A DNA stretch of 64,000 nucleotides from Streptomyces chartreusis (GTDB lineage: Bacteria; Actinomycetota; Actinomycetes; Streptomycetales; Streptomycetaceae), in assembly GCF_008704715.1 (NCBI RefSeq), contig NZ_CP023689.1, positions 4,650,001-4,714,000 on the forward strand. Direction: 5' to 3'. The notes beneath the pieces are model-generated. The model was not told where the DNA came from, did no database searches, and saw nothing but the letters and a program-made list of their open reading frames with translations. Position numbers and translations under genes: made by a program. Shown here piece by piece: positions 20,097 through 27,868 of this stretch (positions are counted from its first letter, which is position 1; each line of letters starts with the position of its first letter).

Positions 20097-22379
20097 ATGC
20101 AACTCGCCGCGATCATCGTGTCGCTGGTCCTGATCGTGGTCGGCGTGGCACTGTTCGGCCGCGCCCTCCTCCAGATCTTCAACTTCCTGCGGCTCGGCCA
20201 GCCCGTGCCCGCAGGGTCCCGGACCAACGACCCCTACCAGCGCACCGTCACCCTGGTGAAGGAGTTCCTGGGGCACACCAGGATGAACCGCTGGGGCATC
20301 GTCGGCATCGCGCACTGGTTCGTCGCGATCGGCTTCTACACACTGCTGCTGACGATCGTCAACGCCTTCGGCCAGCTCTTCAAGGCCGACTGGATCCTGC
20401 CGGTCATCGGCGACTGGGCGCCGTACAACATCTACGTCGAGTTCATCGGCACCATGACGGTGGTCGGCATCGCGACGCTGGTCGTCATCCGGCAGCTGTC
20501 CCGCCCGGGCCGGGCGGGCCGCAAGTCCCGCTTCGCGGGCTCGAACACCGGCCAGGCCTACTTCGTCGAGACGATCATCCTCATCGTCGGTGTCTGCATC
20601 TTCATGCTGCACGCGCTGGAAGGCGCGCAGCACCACGTGGACGGCTACGAAGCCTCGTTCTTCATCTCGTACCCGGTGGTGCACTGGCTGGAGGGCATGG
20701 ACGTCTCCACGCTCCAGCACCTCACGTACTTCTTCGCCGCCCTGAAGATCGCGGCCTCGTTCATCTGGATGATCGTGGTCTCGCTGAAGACCGACATGGG
20801 TGTGGCCTGGCACCGCTTCCTGGGCTTCCCGAACATCTGGTTCAAGCGCAACGCCACCGGCGAGACGGCGCTCGGCGCGCTGCTGCCGATGACGTCCGGC
20901 GGCAAGCCGATCGACTTCACCGACCCCGGTGACGACGACGTCTTCGGCGTCTCCCAGGTCGAGCAGTTCTCCTGGAAGGGCCTGCTGGACTTCTCCACCT
21001 GCACCGAGTGCGGCCGCTGCCAGTCGCAGTGCCCCGCCTGGAACACGGGCAAGCCCCTCTCCCCCAAGCTGCTGATCATGTCGCTGCGCGACCACGCGCA
21101 CGCCAAGGCGCCGTACCTGCTGGCCGGCGGCGGCAAGACGATGGAGGGCGACGAGAAGGCGTCCGAGGAGCAGCTCAAGGACGTACCGGCGGCCGCCCTC
21201 GCGGAGGCCGAGCGTCCGCTGATCGGCACCGCCGAGGAGAACGGCGTCATCGACCCGGACGTCCTGTGGTCCTGCACCACCTGCGGCGCCTGCGTCGAGC
21301 AGTGCCCGGTGGACATCGAGCACATCGACCACATCGTCGACATGCGCCGCTACCAGGTAATGATCGAGAGCGCGTTCCCGTCCGAGGCGGGCACGATGCT
21401 CAAGAACCTGGAGAAGAAGGGCAACCCCTGGGGTCTGGCCAAGAAGCAGCGCCTGGAGTGGCTCAAGGAGGTCGAGTTCGAGGTCCCGGTCGTCGGCCAG
21501 GACATCGAGGACCTCACCGAGGTCGAGTACCTGTACTGGGTCGGCTGCGCCGGCGCCCTGGAGGACCGGGCCAAGAAGACCACCAAGGCCTTCGCCGAGC
21601 TGCTGCACATCGCGGGCGTGAAGTTCGCGATCATGGGCGGCGACGAGAAGTGCACCGGTGACTCCGCCCGCCGCCTCGGCAACGAGCCCCTCTTCCAGGA
21701 GCTCGGCATGGAGAACGTCATGGCACTGAACATGGCGTTCGGCGAGGAGATGGACGACGAGGGCAACGTCACGCCCGAGTCGAAGAAGCCGCGCACGGCG
21801 AAGAAGATCGTCGCCACCTGCCCGCACTGCCTCAACACGATCGGCAACGAGTACCCGCAGATCGGCGGCGACTACGAGGTCATCCACCACACCCAGCTGC
21901 TCCAGCACCTGGTGGACGAGGGCAAGCTGGTCCCGGTGACCCCGGTCGAGGGCATCATCACCTACCACGACCCGTGCTACCTGGGCCGGCACAACAAGAT
22001 CTACACGCCGCCGCGCGAGATCATCGCCAGCGTCCCGGGCCTCAGGAACGAGGAGATGCACCGCCACAAGGAGCGCGGCTTCTGCTGCGGCGCCGGTGGT
22101 GCGCGGATGTGGATGGAGGAGCGGATCGGCAAGCGCATCAACAACGAGCGCGTCGACGAGGCCCTCTCCACGAACCCGGACATCGTCTCCACCGCCTGCC
22201 CGTTCTGCCTCGTCATGCTGACCGACTCGGTCAACGGCAAGAAGAACGATGGCAAGGCCAAGGAGTCGATCCAGGTCGTCGACGTCGCCCAGCTGCTCCT
22301 TGAGTCGGTCAGGACGCCCGTGGACCCCGAGGACACCGCCCAGACGGAGAACGAGCCGGAGCCCGAGCCGGTGAAGTAG
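20097..22379 (+). CDS. Membrane-bound Fe-S oxidoreductase with heterodisulfide reductase-type CCG domains
   Basis: A 760-residue fusion. The N-terminal part (about 1-240) is a b-type-cytochrome-like membrane domain with five or six helices. Then come two 4Fe-4S motifs, C302-x2-C305-x2-C308-x3-C312 (CTECGRCQSQCP) and C393-x2-C396-x2-C399-x3-C403 (CTTCGACVEQCP). Two cysteine-rich CCG-type domains follow (YLYWVGCAGALEDR, and GFCCGAGGARMWMEE near the end). This matches the widespread actinobacterial (Fe-S)-binding protein related to GlpC/HdrD that passes electrons between quinone and a soluble partner. The partner is not encoded nearby. The acidic C-terminus (TENEPEPEPVK) is uninformative. Confidence 0.92.
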   Translation: MQLAAIIVSLVLIVVGVALFGRALLQIFNFLRLGQPVPAGSRTNDPYQRTVTLVKEFLGHTRMNRWGIVGIAHWFVAIGFYTLLLTIVNAFGQLFKADWILPVIGDWAPYNIYVEFIGTMTVVGIATLVVIRQLSRPGRAGRKSRFAGSNTGQAYFVETIILIVGVCIFMLHALEGAQHHVDGYEASFFISYPVVHWLEGMDVSTLQHLTYFFAALKIAASFIWMIVVSLKTDMGVAWHRFLGFPNIWFKRNATGETALGALLPMTSGGKPIDFTDPGDDDVFGVSQVEQFSWKGLLDFSTCTECGRCQSQCPAWNTGKPLSPKLLIMSLRDHAHAKAPYLLAGGGKTMEGDEKASEEQLKDVPAAALAEAERPLIGTAEENGVIDPDVLWSCTTCGACVEQCPVDIEHIDHIVDMRRYQVMIESAFPSEAGTMLKNLEKKGNPWGLAKKQRLEWLKEVEFEVPVVGQDIEDLTEVEYLYWVGCAGALEDRAKKTTKAFAELLHIAGVKFAIMGGDEKCTGDSARRLGNEPLFQELGMENVMALNMAFGEEMDDEGNVTPESKKPRTAKKIVATCPHCLNTIGNEYPQIGGDYEVIHHTQLLQHLVDEGKLVPVTPVEGIITYHDPCYLGRHNKIYTPPREIIASVPGLRNEEMHRHKERGFCCGAGGARMWMEERIGKRINNERVDEALSTNPDIVSTACPFCLVMLTDSVNGKKNDGKAKESIQVVDVAQLLLESVRTPVDPEDTAQTENEPEPEPVK

Positions 22380-22397
22380 CCGTCACGGCCGTACGTC

Positions 22398-22435
22398 CGA
22401 CGCCCCCTGCCCCCGACACGGGACAGGGGGCGTCG
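22398..22435. terminator. Terminator of the Fe-S oxidoreductase gene
   Basis: A 12-bp perfect stem, CGACGCCCCCTG and complement, with a 14-base loop, 19 bases after the stop codon. Confidence 0.85.
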
Positions 22436-22481
22436 TCATGAGGCAGGCTTGACGCAGGAACTGATCGGAAAGGATCGCCGC

Positions 22482-22775
22482 GTGATCATCTTCGGCACCA
22501 AGGGTTACCTCTACCAGCTCGCGATACTCACGCTGGTGTGCGGTCAGTGCGGCAACCCCGCGGCGCACACGCTGCGCAAGCGCGTCACCAAGTTCACGCT
22601 GTTCTTCGTGCCGCTGTTCCCGGTCTCGACCAAGTACGCGACGCAGTGCACCTTCTGCGGTGCGGAGCACAAGGTGCCCCAGGAGCAGGCCGAGCAGCTC
22701 CAGGCACAGGCCGCCGCCGGGGGCCCCGGGGGTCAGCAGCCGTACGGACAGCCCCAGCAGCCGTACCGGTCCTGA
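22482..22775 (+). CDS. Zinc-ribbon domain protein
   Basis: A 97-residue protein with GTG start at 22482 preceded by GGAAAGGATC; an ATG-less longer frame is not needed. It begins VIIFGTKGYLYQLAILTLVCGQCGNPAAH and contains two CxxC pairs (CGQCG and CTFCGAE), forming a zinc ribbon, with a hydrophobic stretch FTLFFVPLFPVSTKY between them and a Gln/Pro/Gly tail. This is a common small actinobacterial family of unknown function, possibly membrane-associated. Confidence 0.8.
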   Translation: MIIFGTKGYLYQLAILTLVCGQCGNPAAHTLRKRVTKFTLFFVPLFPVSTKYATQCTFCGAEHKVPQEQAEQLQAQAAAGGPGGQQPYGQPQQPYRS

Positions 22776-22808
22776 CCGGACCCGGGTCCCGGAACCCCGG
22801 GCGGCGGT

Positions 22809-23519
22809 CTACGACTTGGGCTGCTTGGGGTTGTTCATCGTGTCGGCGGCGTGCCTCGGGCCGGGGCGCGTCGAAAACTGGCCGACAAGCTCGCGAAAGC
22901 AGACCAGGGCGGTGATCGGGGGAATCCCGACGATCACCATCGCGAGCAGGGAATCCGCCGACTGACCGATGCACAGGGCGACGGCGGTGCCGGAGGAGAT
23001 CAGCATGACGGCCCAGGACCGCCGGGCGGTCCGGCGCTGGACGGAGGCCCGCAGGATGGACAGGCCGGCCAGCAGCCACGGTCCGTACACCGTCAGCGGC
23101 CACCATTGCGCCAGCTTCTCCGAAACGACGAGAAGCGCGATGTCGCGAAGCTGATCGTACGAATACGAGATGGACCATGTGAGCATCGTCACCGCACACA
23201 AGGTGATTAACGTGACCAGAACGGAGACGCTCACGATCTTCGGATTTCCGCCGAAGACCCGGGCGCCCGTCTGAGGTCGTTTCCGATGGACCGGGCGGGG
23301 CGGGGGCCTGTCGTCGCTCCGCGGGGGCGGCGGCGGAGGGGGCACGAGATCGGCGAGATCCAGGCCCTGCGTCGTGCTCAGCATGTGAGCCAGCTCCGCG
23401 TCCAGATCCCAGCCGCCCGACGAGGAGATCCCCTGCTCAGGGGCCTGCCAGAGGTTGTGCATGTCGAGCCGCTGAGCGTAATGAGGCTGCTGCTCTACCG
23501 CGTCATAGTCGGACCTCAT
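22809..23519 (-). CDS. DUF2637-like membrane protein
   Basis: A 236-residue protein: a hydrophilic N-terminal third with a proline tract (VPPPPPPPRSDDRPPPRPVH), then about four transmembrane helices (SVSVLVTLITLCAVTMLTWS, WPLTVYGPWLLAGLSI, MLISSGTAVALCIG, LLAMVIVGIPPITALVCF). The layout resembles DUF2637 proteins, which in Streptomyces include plasmid spread (Spd) proteins and chromosomal homologues. The short upstream gene ends two bases before its ATG, so the two form a unit. Confidence 0.75.
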   Translation of the reverse strand: MRSDYDAVEQQPHYAQRLDMHNLWQAPEQGISSSGGWDLDAELAHMLSTTQGLDLADLVPPPPPPPRSDDRPPPRPVHRKRPQTGARVFGGNPKIVSVSVLVTLITLCAVTMLTWSISYSYDQLRDIALLVVSEKLAQWWPLTVYGPWLLAGLSILRASVQRRTARRSWAVMLISSGTAVALCIGQSADSLLAMVIVGIPPITALVCFRELVGQFSTRPGPRHAADTMNNPKQPKS

Positions 23520-23521
23520 TT

Positions 23522-23707
23522 CTAGATCTTCTCCCCCTCCAGAGCCGCACGGAGATATTCACTCTCCATCCGGCTGATCGCTCTGAGGAAGTCCTCGAGC
23601 AGATCAGAGCACCCGGTGATGCTTTCCGCAGTGGTCCGATCAGCTGCCCGGAACGGGCTCATAGAACTGTCCTCAGCCGCATGTTTTTCCCGCCACGTCA
23701 CATTCAC
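23522..23707 (-). CDS. Small hypothetical protein upstream of the DUF2637-like gene
   Basis: A 61-residue acidic protein (MNVTWREKHAAEDSS ... FLRAISRMESEYLRAALEGEKI), predicted helical. Its TAG stop lies two bases before the next ATG, which supports translation as part of a two-gene operon. An internal ATG at residue 16 is an alternative start. No family recognised. Confidence 0.6.
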   Translation of the reverse strand: MNVTWREKHAAEDSSMSPFRAADRTTAESITGCSDLLEDFLRAISRMESEYLRAALEGEKI

Positions 23708-23818
23708 CTAACGAGCACAACACTGGGCCGGACATCTGGCATTCGGGGGAATACGCGTCAACGGTGATTATCTGGAAGATCCAATGACCGGGACTGCCGA
23801 AGAAATTCAGAAGATCTT

Positions 23819-25021
23819 TTACGCGTTGTTCCCGGCAGCGTTCTCGGCGGTGTTCCGGGCGCTCTTGAGGAGGGCGAGGACGGGGCCGACGGCGATGAGC
23901 AGGGCGAGGGCGGCGTAGCCGTACGTGAGGGTGGCGAGCGAGGCGACGGCGGCGACCAGCAGCGGTCCGCCCGCGTCGCCGAGCTCCCGGCCGAGCTCGG
24001 CGGAGCCCATGGTCCGGCCCAGCCGTTCGGTGGGCGTGGAGGCGGCCAGGGCGGCGAAGCCGAGCGGGGTGATAAGGCCGGTGCCGACGCCGATCAGGGC
24101 GGCCGCGAGGAGGATTCCGGCAAGGCCGGGGAGCATCGCGCAGGCCAGTCCCGCCGCGGTGGTCAGCAGCCCGGCGGTGAGGCCGGCGCGGGTGCTGAGG
24201 CGGCCGTCGTCCAGGGCCCGCCCGGCCTTCGGCTGTACGACGGCCGCGCAGGCCGCCAGCACCGAGACCGCGGCGCCGGTGGCGACCGTGCCGAGGCCGG
24301 CGGCGGCGCCGGAGACCGGCAGGAAGCCGACGCCCACGGAGAGGGCGGCGGTCGCGGCGGCCAGGGCGGCGGTGGGCCGCAGGAAGGCCGGGTCGGCCAG
24401 CCGCCGGGCCAGGTCGACGACCGTCTGCCGCTGCTTGGGCAGCGGCGGTACGTGCGGGACGGACACGGCGGCCCACAGCGCGACGGCGGCGCCGAGCACC
24501 GCCAGCACGACGAACAGCAGCCTGAGGCCGCCGGCCCACACCAGGACGCCGCCGAGCAGCGGGCCGAGGGTGTAGCCGATGGACTTGTAGAAGCCGTAAC
24601 TGCCGAACGCCCGGCCGTGTCTGGCGGCCGGGTTCAGGCGGGCGACCAGCGCGGAGGCGGACGGCGAGAACGCGGAGGCGGCGGCGCCCTGGCCGAGCCG
24701 GGCGGCCCAGAGCCACGCGGGGCTGTCGGCGACGACGTACGCGGCGGAGGCGAGCGCGAAGCCGATCAGTCCGCCGAGCAGGACCGGGCGGGCGCCGATC
24801 CGGTCGGCGAGGCTGCCGAAGACCGGCTTGAGCAGCACCTCGGCGCCGTCGTAGAGGGCGAGCAGGCCGCCGAGGACGAGCAGGGAGGTCACCGCGTCGT
24901 CGGAGTGCCCGCCGAGGTTGGCGGCGATGCCGTGCGCACCGAAGGCGGTGGTGAAGCCGGCGGCGTACAGGGGCCACATCCGGGCGGCCGGGGCCGCCTC
25001 GCGGGGCTGGGTCGCGGTCAT
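23819..25021 (-). CDS. MFS transporter
   Basis: A 400-residue permease with twelve predicted transmembrane helices. The cytoplasmic loop FGSLADRIGARPVLLGGL is the standard major facilitator motif between helices 2 and 3 (GxLaDrxGrkxxl). FYKSIGYTLGPLLGG resembles the drug-efflux motif C region (gxxxGPxxGG). Its start overlaps the end of the ChrB-like gene (ATGA), so they are translationally coupled. The pairing with a chromate-sensor-like protein suggests export of an oxyanion or toxic compound; the substrate is not determined. Confidence 0.88.
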   Translation of the reverse strand: MTATQPREAAPAARMWPLYAAGFTTAFGAHGIAANLGGHSDDAVTSLLVLGGLLALYDGAEVLLKPVFGSLADRIGARPVLLGGLIGFALASAAYVVADSPAWLWAARLGQGAAASAFSPSASALVARLNPAARHGRAFGSYGFYKSIGYTLGPLLGGVLVWAGGLRLLFVVLAVLGAAVALWAAVSVPHVPPLPKQRQTVVDLARRLADPAFLRPTAALAAATAALSVGVGFLPVSGAAAGLGTVATGAAVSVLAACAAVVQPKAGRALDDGRLSTRAGLTAGLLTTAAGLACAMLPGLAGILLAAALIGVGTGLITPLGFAALAASTPTERLGRTMGSAELGRELGDAGGPLLVAAVASLATLTYGYAALALLIAVGPVLALLKSARNTAENAAGNNA

Positions 25022-25653
25022 CGGCCGGACTCCTCCCCGGGCTCCCGCCTGCCCTCTTCGGGCATCCGCTGCTCCGGCACCTGGTGCAGTGCGGTGAAGA
25101 CCCGCTCGGCGTAGTCCTCGCAGGCGGCCGCGCAGACCTTGAGCCGCTCACCGGCCTCGGCGGCCTCGGGGGCGCCGAAGACGTCCCGCGCGGTCAGGTC
25201 CCGGTGCCAGCGGCGCAGCCGCTCCAGCGACTGCTCCTCTTCCTCCAGTTCGGCGAGCGTGAACTTGGCGATGCGGATCTCCTTGGCCAGTTCCGCCTCG
25301 AACTTGCCGCAGTCGGCTATGAATTCGGCCCAGTCGGCGGAGCGGGCGGTCGTGAACATGGCGCGCAGCCGCCGCCCGTCCTGACTGCCCCGCCCGGTGG
25401 CCGCGAGTGAGACGGCCTCGCCGCCGGCGCGCTCGGTCAGCTCCAGCACCCGGCCGATCCCGTCGGCGAACAGCGGCACGTCCGGTACGGCCCACACCCC
25501 CTGCCCGAGGGAGAGCGCGCCGGTCTTCCGCAGCTCACGCCAGACGGCCACCCGGTGCCGGGAGGGCTCGGCCGGGACCCTGACGACGAGGACGATCCAG
25601 CGCGTTCCGTCAGGCGCGTCGTCGCCCCCGCCGCCGTACTCCATCGCAGTCAC
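25018..25653 (-). CDS. ChrB-like protein (chromate resistance sensor, ChrB N-terminal domain)
   Basis: A 211-residue protein. The first 90 residues (WIVLVVRVPAEPSRHRVAVW, RELRKTGALSLGQGVWAVPD) match the ChrB N-terminal domain; the rest is a helical region with KFTLAELEEEEQSLERLRRW and CAAACEDYAERVFTAL. ChrB proteins regulate or assist chromate efflux. The usual ChrA permease is replaced by an MFS transporter immediately downstream and overlapping. The palindrome six bases upstream of the ATG may be its operator. Chromate itself as ligand is not proven. Confidence 0.82.
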   Translation of the reverse strand: MTAMEYGGGGDDAPDGTRWIVLVVRVPAEPSRHRVAVWRELRKTGALSLGQGVWAVPDVPLFADGIGRVLELTERAGGEAVSLAATGRGSQDGRRLRAMFTTARSADWAEFIADCGKFEAELAKEIRIAKFTLAELEEEEQSLERLRRWHRDLTARDVFGAPEAAEAGERLKVCAAACEDYAERVFTALHQVPEQRMPEEGRREPGEESGR

Positions 25654-25658
25654 ACTCT

Positions 25659-25676
25659 GGAATGTAGCAGCTGTTA
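25659..25676. promoter_or_regulatory. Palindrome upstream of the ChrB/MFS operon
   Basis: ATGTAGCAGCTGTTACAT, an 18-bp imperfect dyad with one mismatched pair, six bases upstream of the first ATG. Its position suggests an operator for the operon, perhaps for ChrB itself. Confidence 0.5.
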
Positions 25677-25686
25677 CATCAGCACG

Positions 25687-26355
25687 TCAGCGGGCGGTGA
25701 CGAACGTGACCGTCTCCTCGATCGGCGCCCGGCCGGTGCGGGCGTGGTGGACCGTGTCGTCCTCGAAGCCGATCGACATGCCGCAGAACAGGACGAGGTC
25801 GTCCGGTGGCACCAGGACCTCCGCGACGCTCCGGTGGTACTTCGCCCATGCCATCTGCGTGCAGCTGTGCAGCCCCTCCGCGCGGAGCAGCAGCATCACG
25901 GTCTGGAGGTACATGCCGAGGTCGGACCACTGGGCCGGCCCCAGGTCGCGGTCGATGTAGCAGAACAGGGCGGCGCTCGCGCCGAAGCAGTCCCAGTTCG
26001 CGGAGGCGGCCCGCTGCCGCGCCTCGATGTCCTCGCGCGGGATGCCGAGCGCGCCGTAGCGCTGCTCGCCGAAGGCGGCCCGGCGTTCGCGGTAGGGGGA
26101 CTTCAGGTCGGCGGGGTACTGCTCGTACTGCGGCTCGTCCCAGGGCTCGCCCGCGGCCAGGCGGGCGCAGGCCCGCTTCTTGAGCCCGGCCAGCGGCTCA
26201 CCGGTCAGCACGTAGGCGTGCCACGGCTGGAGGTTGGAGGCGGACGGGGCCCAGGCCGCGGTGGCCAGGACGCGCTCCAGCACCTCCCTGGGGACCTGCC
26301 GGTCGGTGAACCCTCGTACGGCCCGCCGGGTCCGGACCGCTTCGTAGACGTCCAA
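25687..26355 (-). CDS. Nitroreductase family protein
   Basis: A 222-residue FMN enzyme when started at TTG 26355, which follows GGAGGCGGAAGACC and gives the classic N-terminus MDVYEAVRTRRAVRGF. The ATG at 26382 has a poorer binding site. Further family marks are AAWAPSASNLQPWHAYVLTG (FMN/NAD contact) and QTVMLLLRAEGLHSCTQMAW. Such enzymes reduce nitroaromatics, quinones or flavins with NAD(P)H. It is divergent from an azoreductase gene, with a perfect palindromic operator between them, and belongs with the downstream MarR gene. Confidence 0.9.
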   Translation of the reverse strand: MDVYEAVRTRRAVRGFTDRQVPREVLERVLATAAWAPSASNLQPWHAYVLTGEPLAGLKKRACARLAAGEPWDEPQYEQYPADLKSPYRERRAAFGEQRYGALGIPREDIEARQRAASANWDCFGASAALFCYIDRDLGPAQWSDLGMYLQTVMLLLRAEGLHSCTQMAWAKYHRSVAEVLVPPDDLVLFCGMSIGFEDDTVHHARTGRAPIEETVTFVTAR

Positions 26356-26400
26356 GGTCTTCCGCCTCCGTTTGCTCTGCATGGCTATCACCGTTGCATC

Positions 26401-26428
26401 CGCGATGGTATCAATCGATACCATCGCG
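26401..26428. promoter_or_regulatory. Palindromic operator between nitroreductase and azoreductase (probable MarR site)
   Basis: Perfect 12-bp arms CGCGATGGTATC / GATACCATCGCG around AATC. It shares the core GATAC/GTATC and ATCGATAC with the palindrome in front of the marR gene. Confidence 0.8.
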
Positions 26429-26500
26429 AGTTAAACTATGGCCGATTACAAGTCACGCCCTCGGCCCCGCCGTTGGGCGCCGGTCCCCTGGAGAAAACCG

Positions 26501-27151
26501 ATGGTCACGCTGTTGCACATCGATTCGTCCGTGCTCCCCGGCGAAGCGTCCTCGTCCCGCGCGGTCGCCGCCGCCTTCCTGGAGGCCTGGCGGGAGCAGC
26601 ACCCGCAGGGCAGGGTGATCCACCGGGACCTGGCCGCGGCCCCGGTCCCGCACATCACCGCCGCAGGCTGGTCGGCCGGTCAGACCCCTGCGGCCGAGCG
26701 CACCCCGGAGCAGGCGGCCGCGTTCGGCGAGCGGGTGCGGCTCATCGAGGAGCTGGAGCGGGCGGACGCGGTCCTGATCGGCGCCCCCATGCACAACTTC
26801 TCGGTGCCCTCGACCCTGAAGGCATGGCTGGACAACGTCCTCCTGCCCGGCCGCACCACCGGCGAGAGCCCCTCCGCGCAAAACACCCCGGTCACCGTCA
26901 TCGCCAGCCGCGGCGGGTCCTACGCGCCGGGCACCCCGCGCGAGGGCTTCGAGTTCGTCCGGAACTATCTGGAGGCCGTCCTCGAACGCACCCTCGGCAT
27001 GGACCTCGACTTCATCGTGCCGGAGCTGACGATGGCGCCCCGCAACCCGGCCATGGCCGAGCTGATCCCGCTCTACGAGGCCTCCCGCCGGCGCGCGTTC
27101 GAGGAGGCGGCCCGCAAGGCGAAGGAACTGGCGGAGCGGCTCGCCGCGTAA
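26501..27151 (+). CDS. FMN-dependent NADH-azoreductase / flavodoxin-like quinone reductase
   Basis: A 216-residue protein started at ATG 26501 (MVTLLHIDSSVLPGEASSSR), seven bases after GGAG. The flavodoxin-fold signature includes HIDSS...SSSR (phosphate loop), the FMN contact APMHNFSVPSTLKAWLDNV, and ASRGGSYAPGTPREGFEF, all typical of AzoR enzymes that reduce azo dyes and quinones by two-electron transfer. It is divergent from the nitroreductase and convergent with marR. Induction by electrophilic quinones through MarR is plausible. Confidence 0.92.
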   Translation: MVTLLHIDSSVLPGEASSSRAVAAAFLEAWREQHPQGRVIHRDLAAAPVPHITAAGWSAGQTPAAERTPEQAAAFGERVRLIEELERADAVLIGAPMHNFSVPSTLKAWLDNVLLPGRTTGESPSAQNTPVTVIASRGGSYAPGTPREGFEFVRNYLEAVLERTLGMDLDFIVPELTMAPRNPAMAELIPLYEASRRRAFEEAARKAKELAERLAA

Positions 27152-27162
27152 CCCGACGCACG

Positions 27163-27207
27163 CGTACGCCGTGCGGGCCCTCGCCTTCGGGTCTCACACG
27201 GCGTACG
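27163..27207. terminator. Terminator between azoreductase and marR
   Basis: Arms CGTACGCCGTG (27163-27173) and CACGGCGTACG (27197-27207), between convergent genes. Confidence 0.8.
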
Positions 27208-27225
27208 TCTTCCGGCAGTTGAACG

Positions 27226-27702
27226 TCAGCCCTCGGGGTGGGCGAACCGGGTCAGCAGCGCGCTCAGTTGCTCGGTCTCGCCGGGGCCCAGCACGGCGGC
27301 CAGGCCCTCGGCCGGCAGCTCGGCCGCCGCGTGTGCCGCGTCGAACAGCTCGACGCCCCGGGGCGTGATCTCCACCTGCCGCACCCGCCGGTCGCCCGGC
27401 ACGGCCTTGCGCACGGCCAGCCCCTTGCGCTCCAGGTCGTCCACGACCCGCATGATCCCCGCCTTGTCGGTCCCCGTCGCCGCGGCGAGATCACGCTGCA
27501 CCGTGGGTCCGCGGTCGACGAGCACGATCAGTACGGAGAAGTGACGCAGCTCGATGCCGAGCGGCCGGAGCGCCTCCGTCATCGCCGTGTGCGCCCGCCA
27601 GTGCGCCCGGCGCAGCAGCAGGCCGAGCGCGAAGGGTGAGGTGTCACCGGGGCGGTCGGTCGCCCGCGAGGCGGTGGTTGCGTGCGGAACGTCGGCGGTC
27701 AT
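27226..27702 (-). CDS. MarR-family transcriptional regulator
   Basis: A 158-residue winged-helix protein: GLLLRRAHWRAHTAMTEALR, the recognition region TVQRDLAAATGTDKAGIMRVV, and the wing DRRVRQVEITPRGVELF are typical MarR features. No redox cysteine is present, so sensing is probably by ligand binding. A perfect palindrome lies 23 bases upstream of its start, and a related one sits between the nitroreductase and azoreductase genes. It therefore very likely represses itself and both reductases. Confidence 0.92.
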   Translation of the reverse strand: MTADVPHATTASRATDRPGDTSPFALGLLLRRAHWRAHTAMTEALRPLGIELRHFSVLIVLVDRGPTVQRDLAAATGTDKAGIMRVVDDLERKGLAVRKAVPGDRRVRQVEITPRGVELFDAAHAAAELPAEGLAAVLGPGETEQLSALLTRFAHPEG

Positions 27703-27724
27703 GTGGCCAGATTACCGCTGTCCA

Positions 27725-27749
27725 TTCAATCGATACGGTATCGATTGAA
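27725..27749. promoter_or_regulatory. Palindromic operator upstream of marR
   Basis: Perfect 12-bp arms TTCAATCGATAC and GTATCGATTGAA around a single G. The shared core with 26401-26428 marks both as sites of the same regulator. Confidence 0.82.
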
Positions 27750-27868
27750 ACCAATTGGGCGGTTACGCCTCGGCCGATGGCCCGCGCACCCCGGCACAGG
27801 GCTGTCGCCGCCCCTCGAACGCGTGCATCATTACCCAGTTGTTTCCCCTGATGTCGACGAGGTGAGCG

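Noticed and set aside
20007..22067. A 686-codon frame antisense to the Fe-S oxidoreductase
   Set aside because: Shadow of GC-rich codons; the plus-strand protein has two complete 4Fe-4S motifs.
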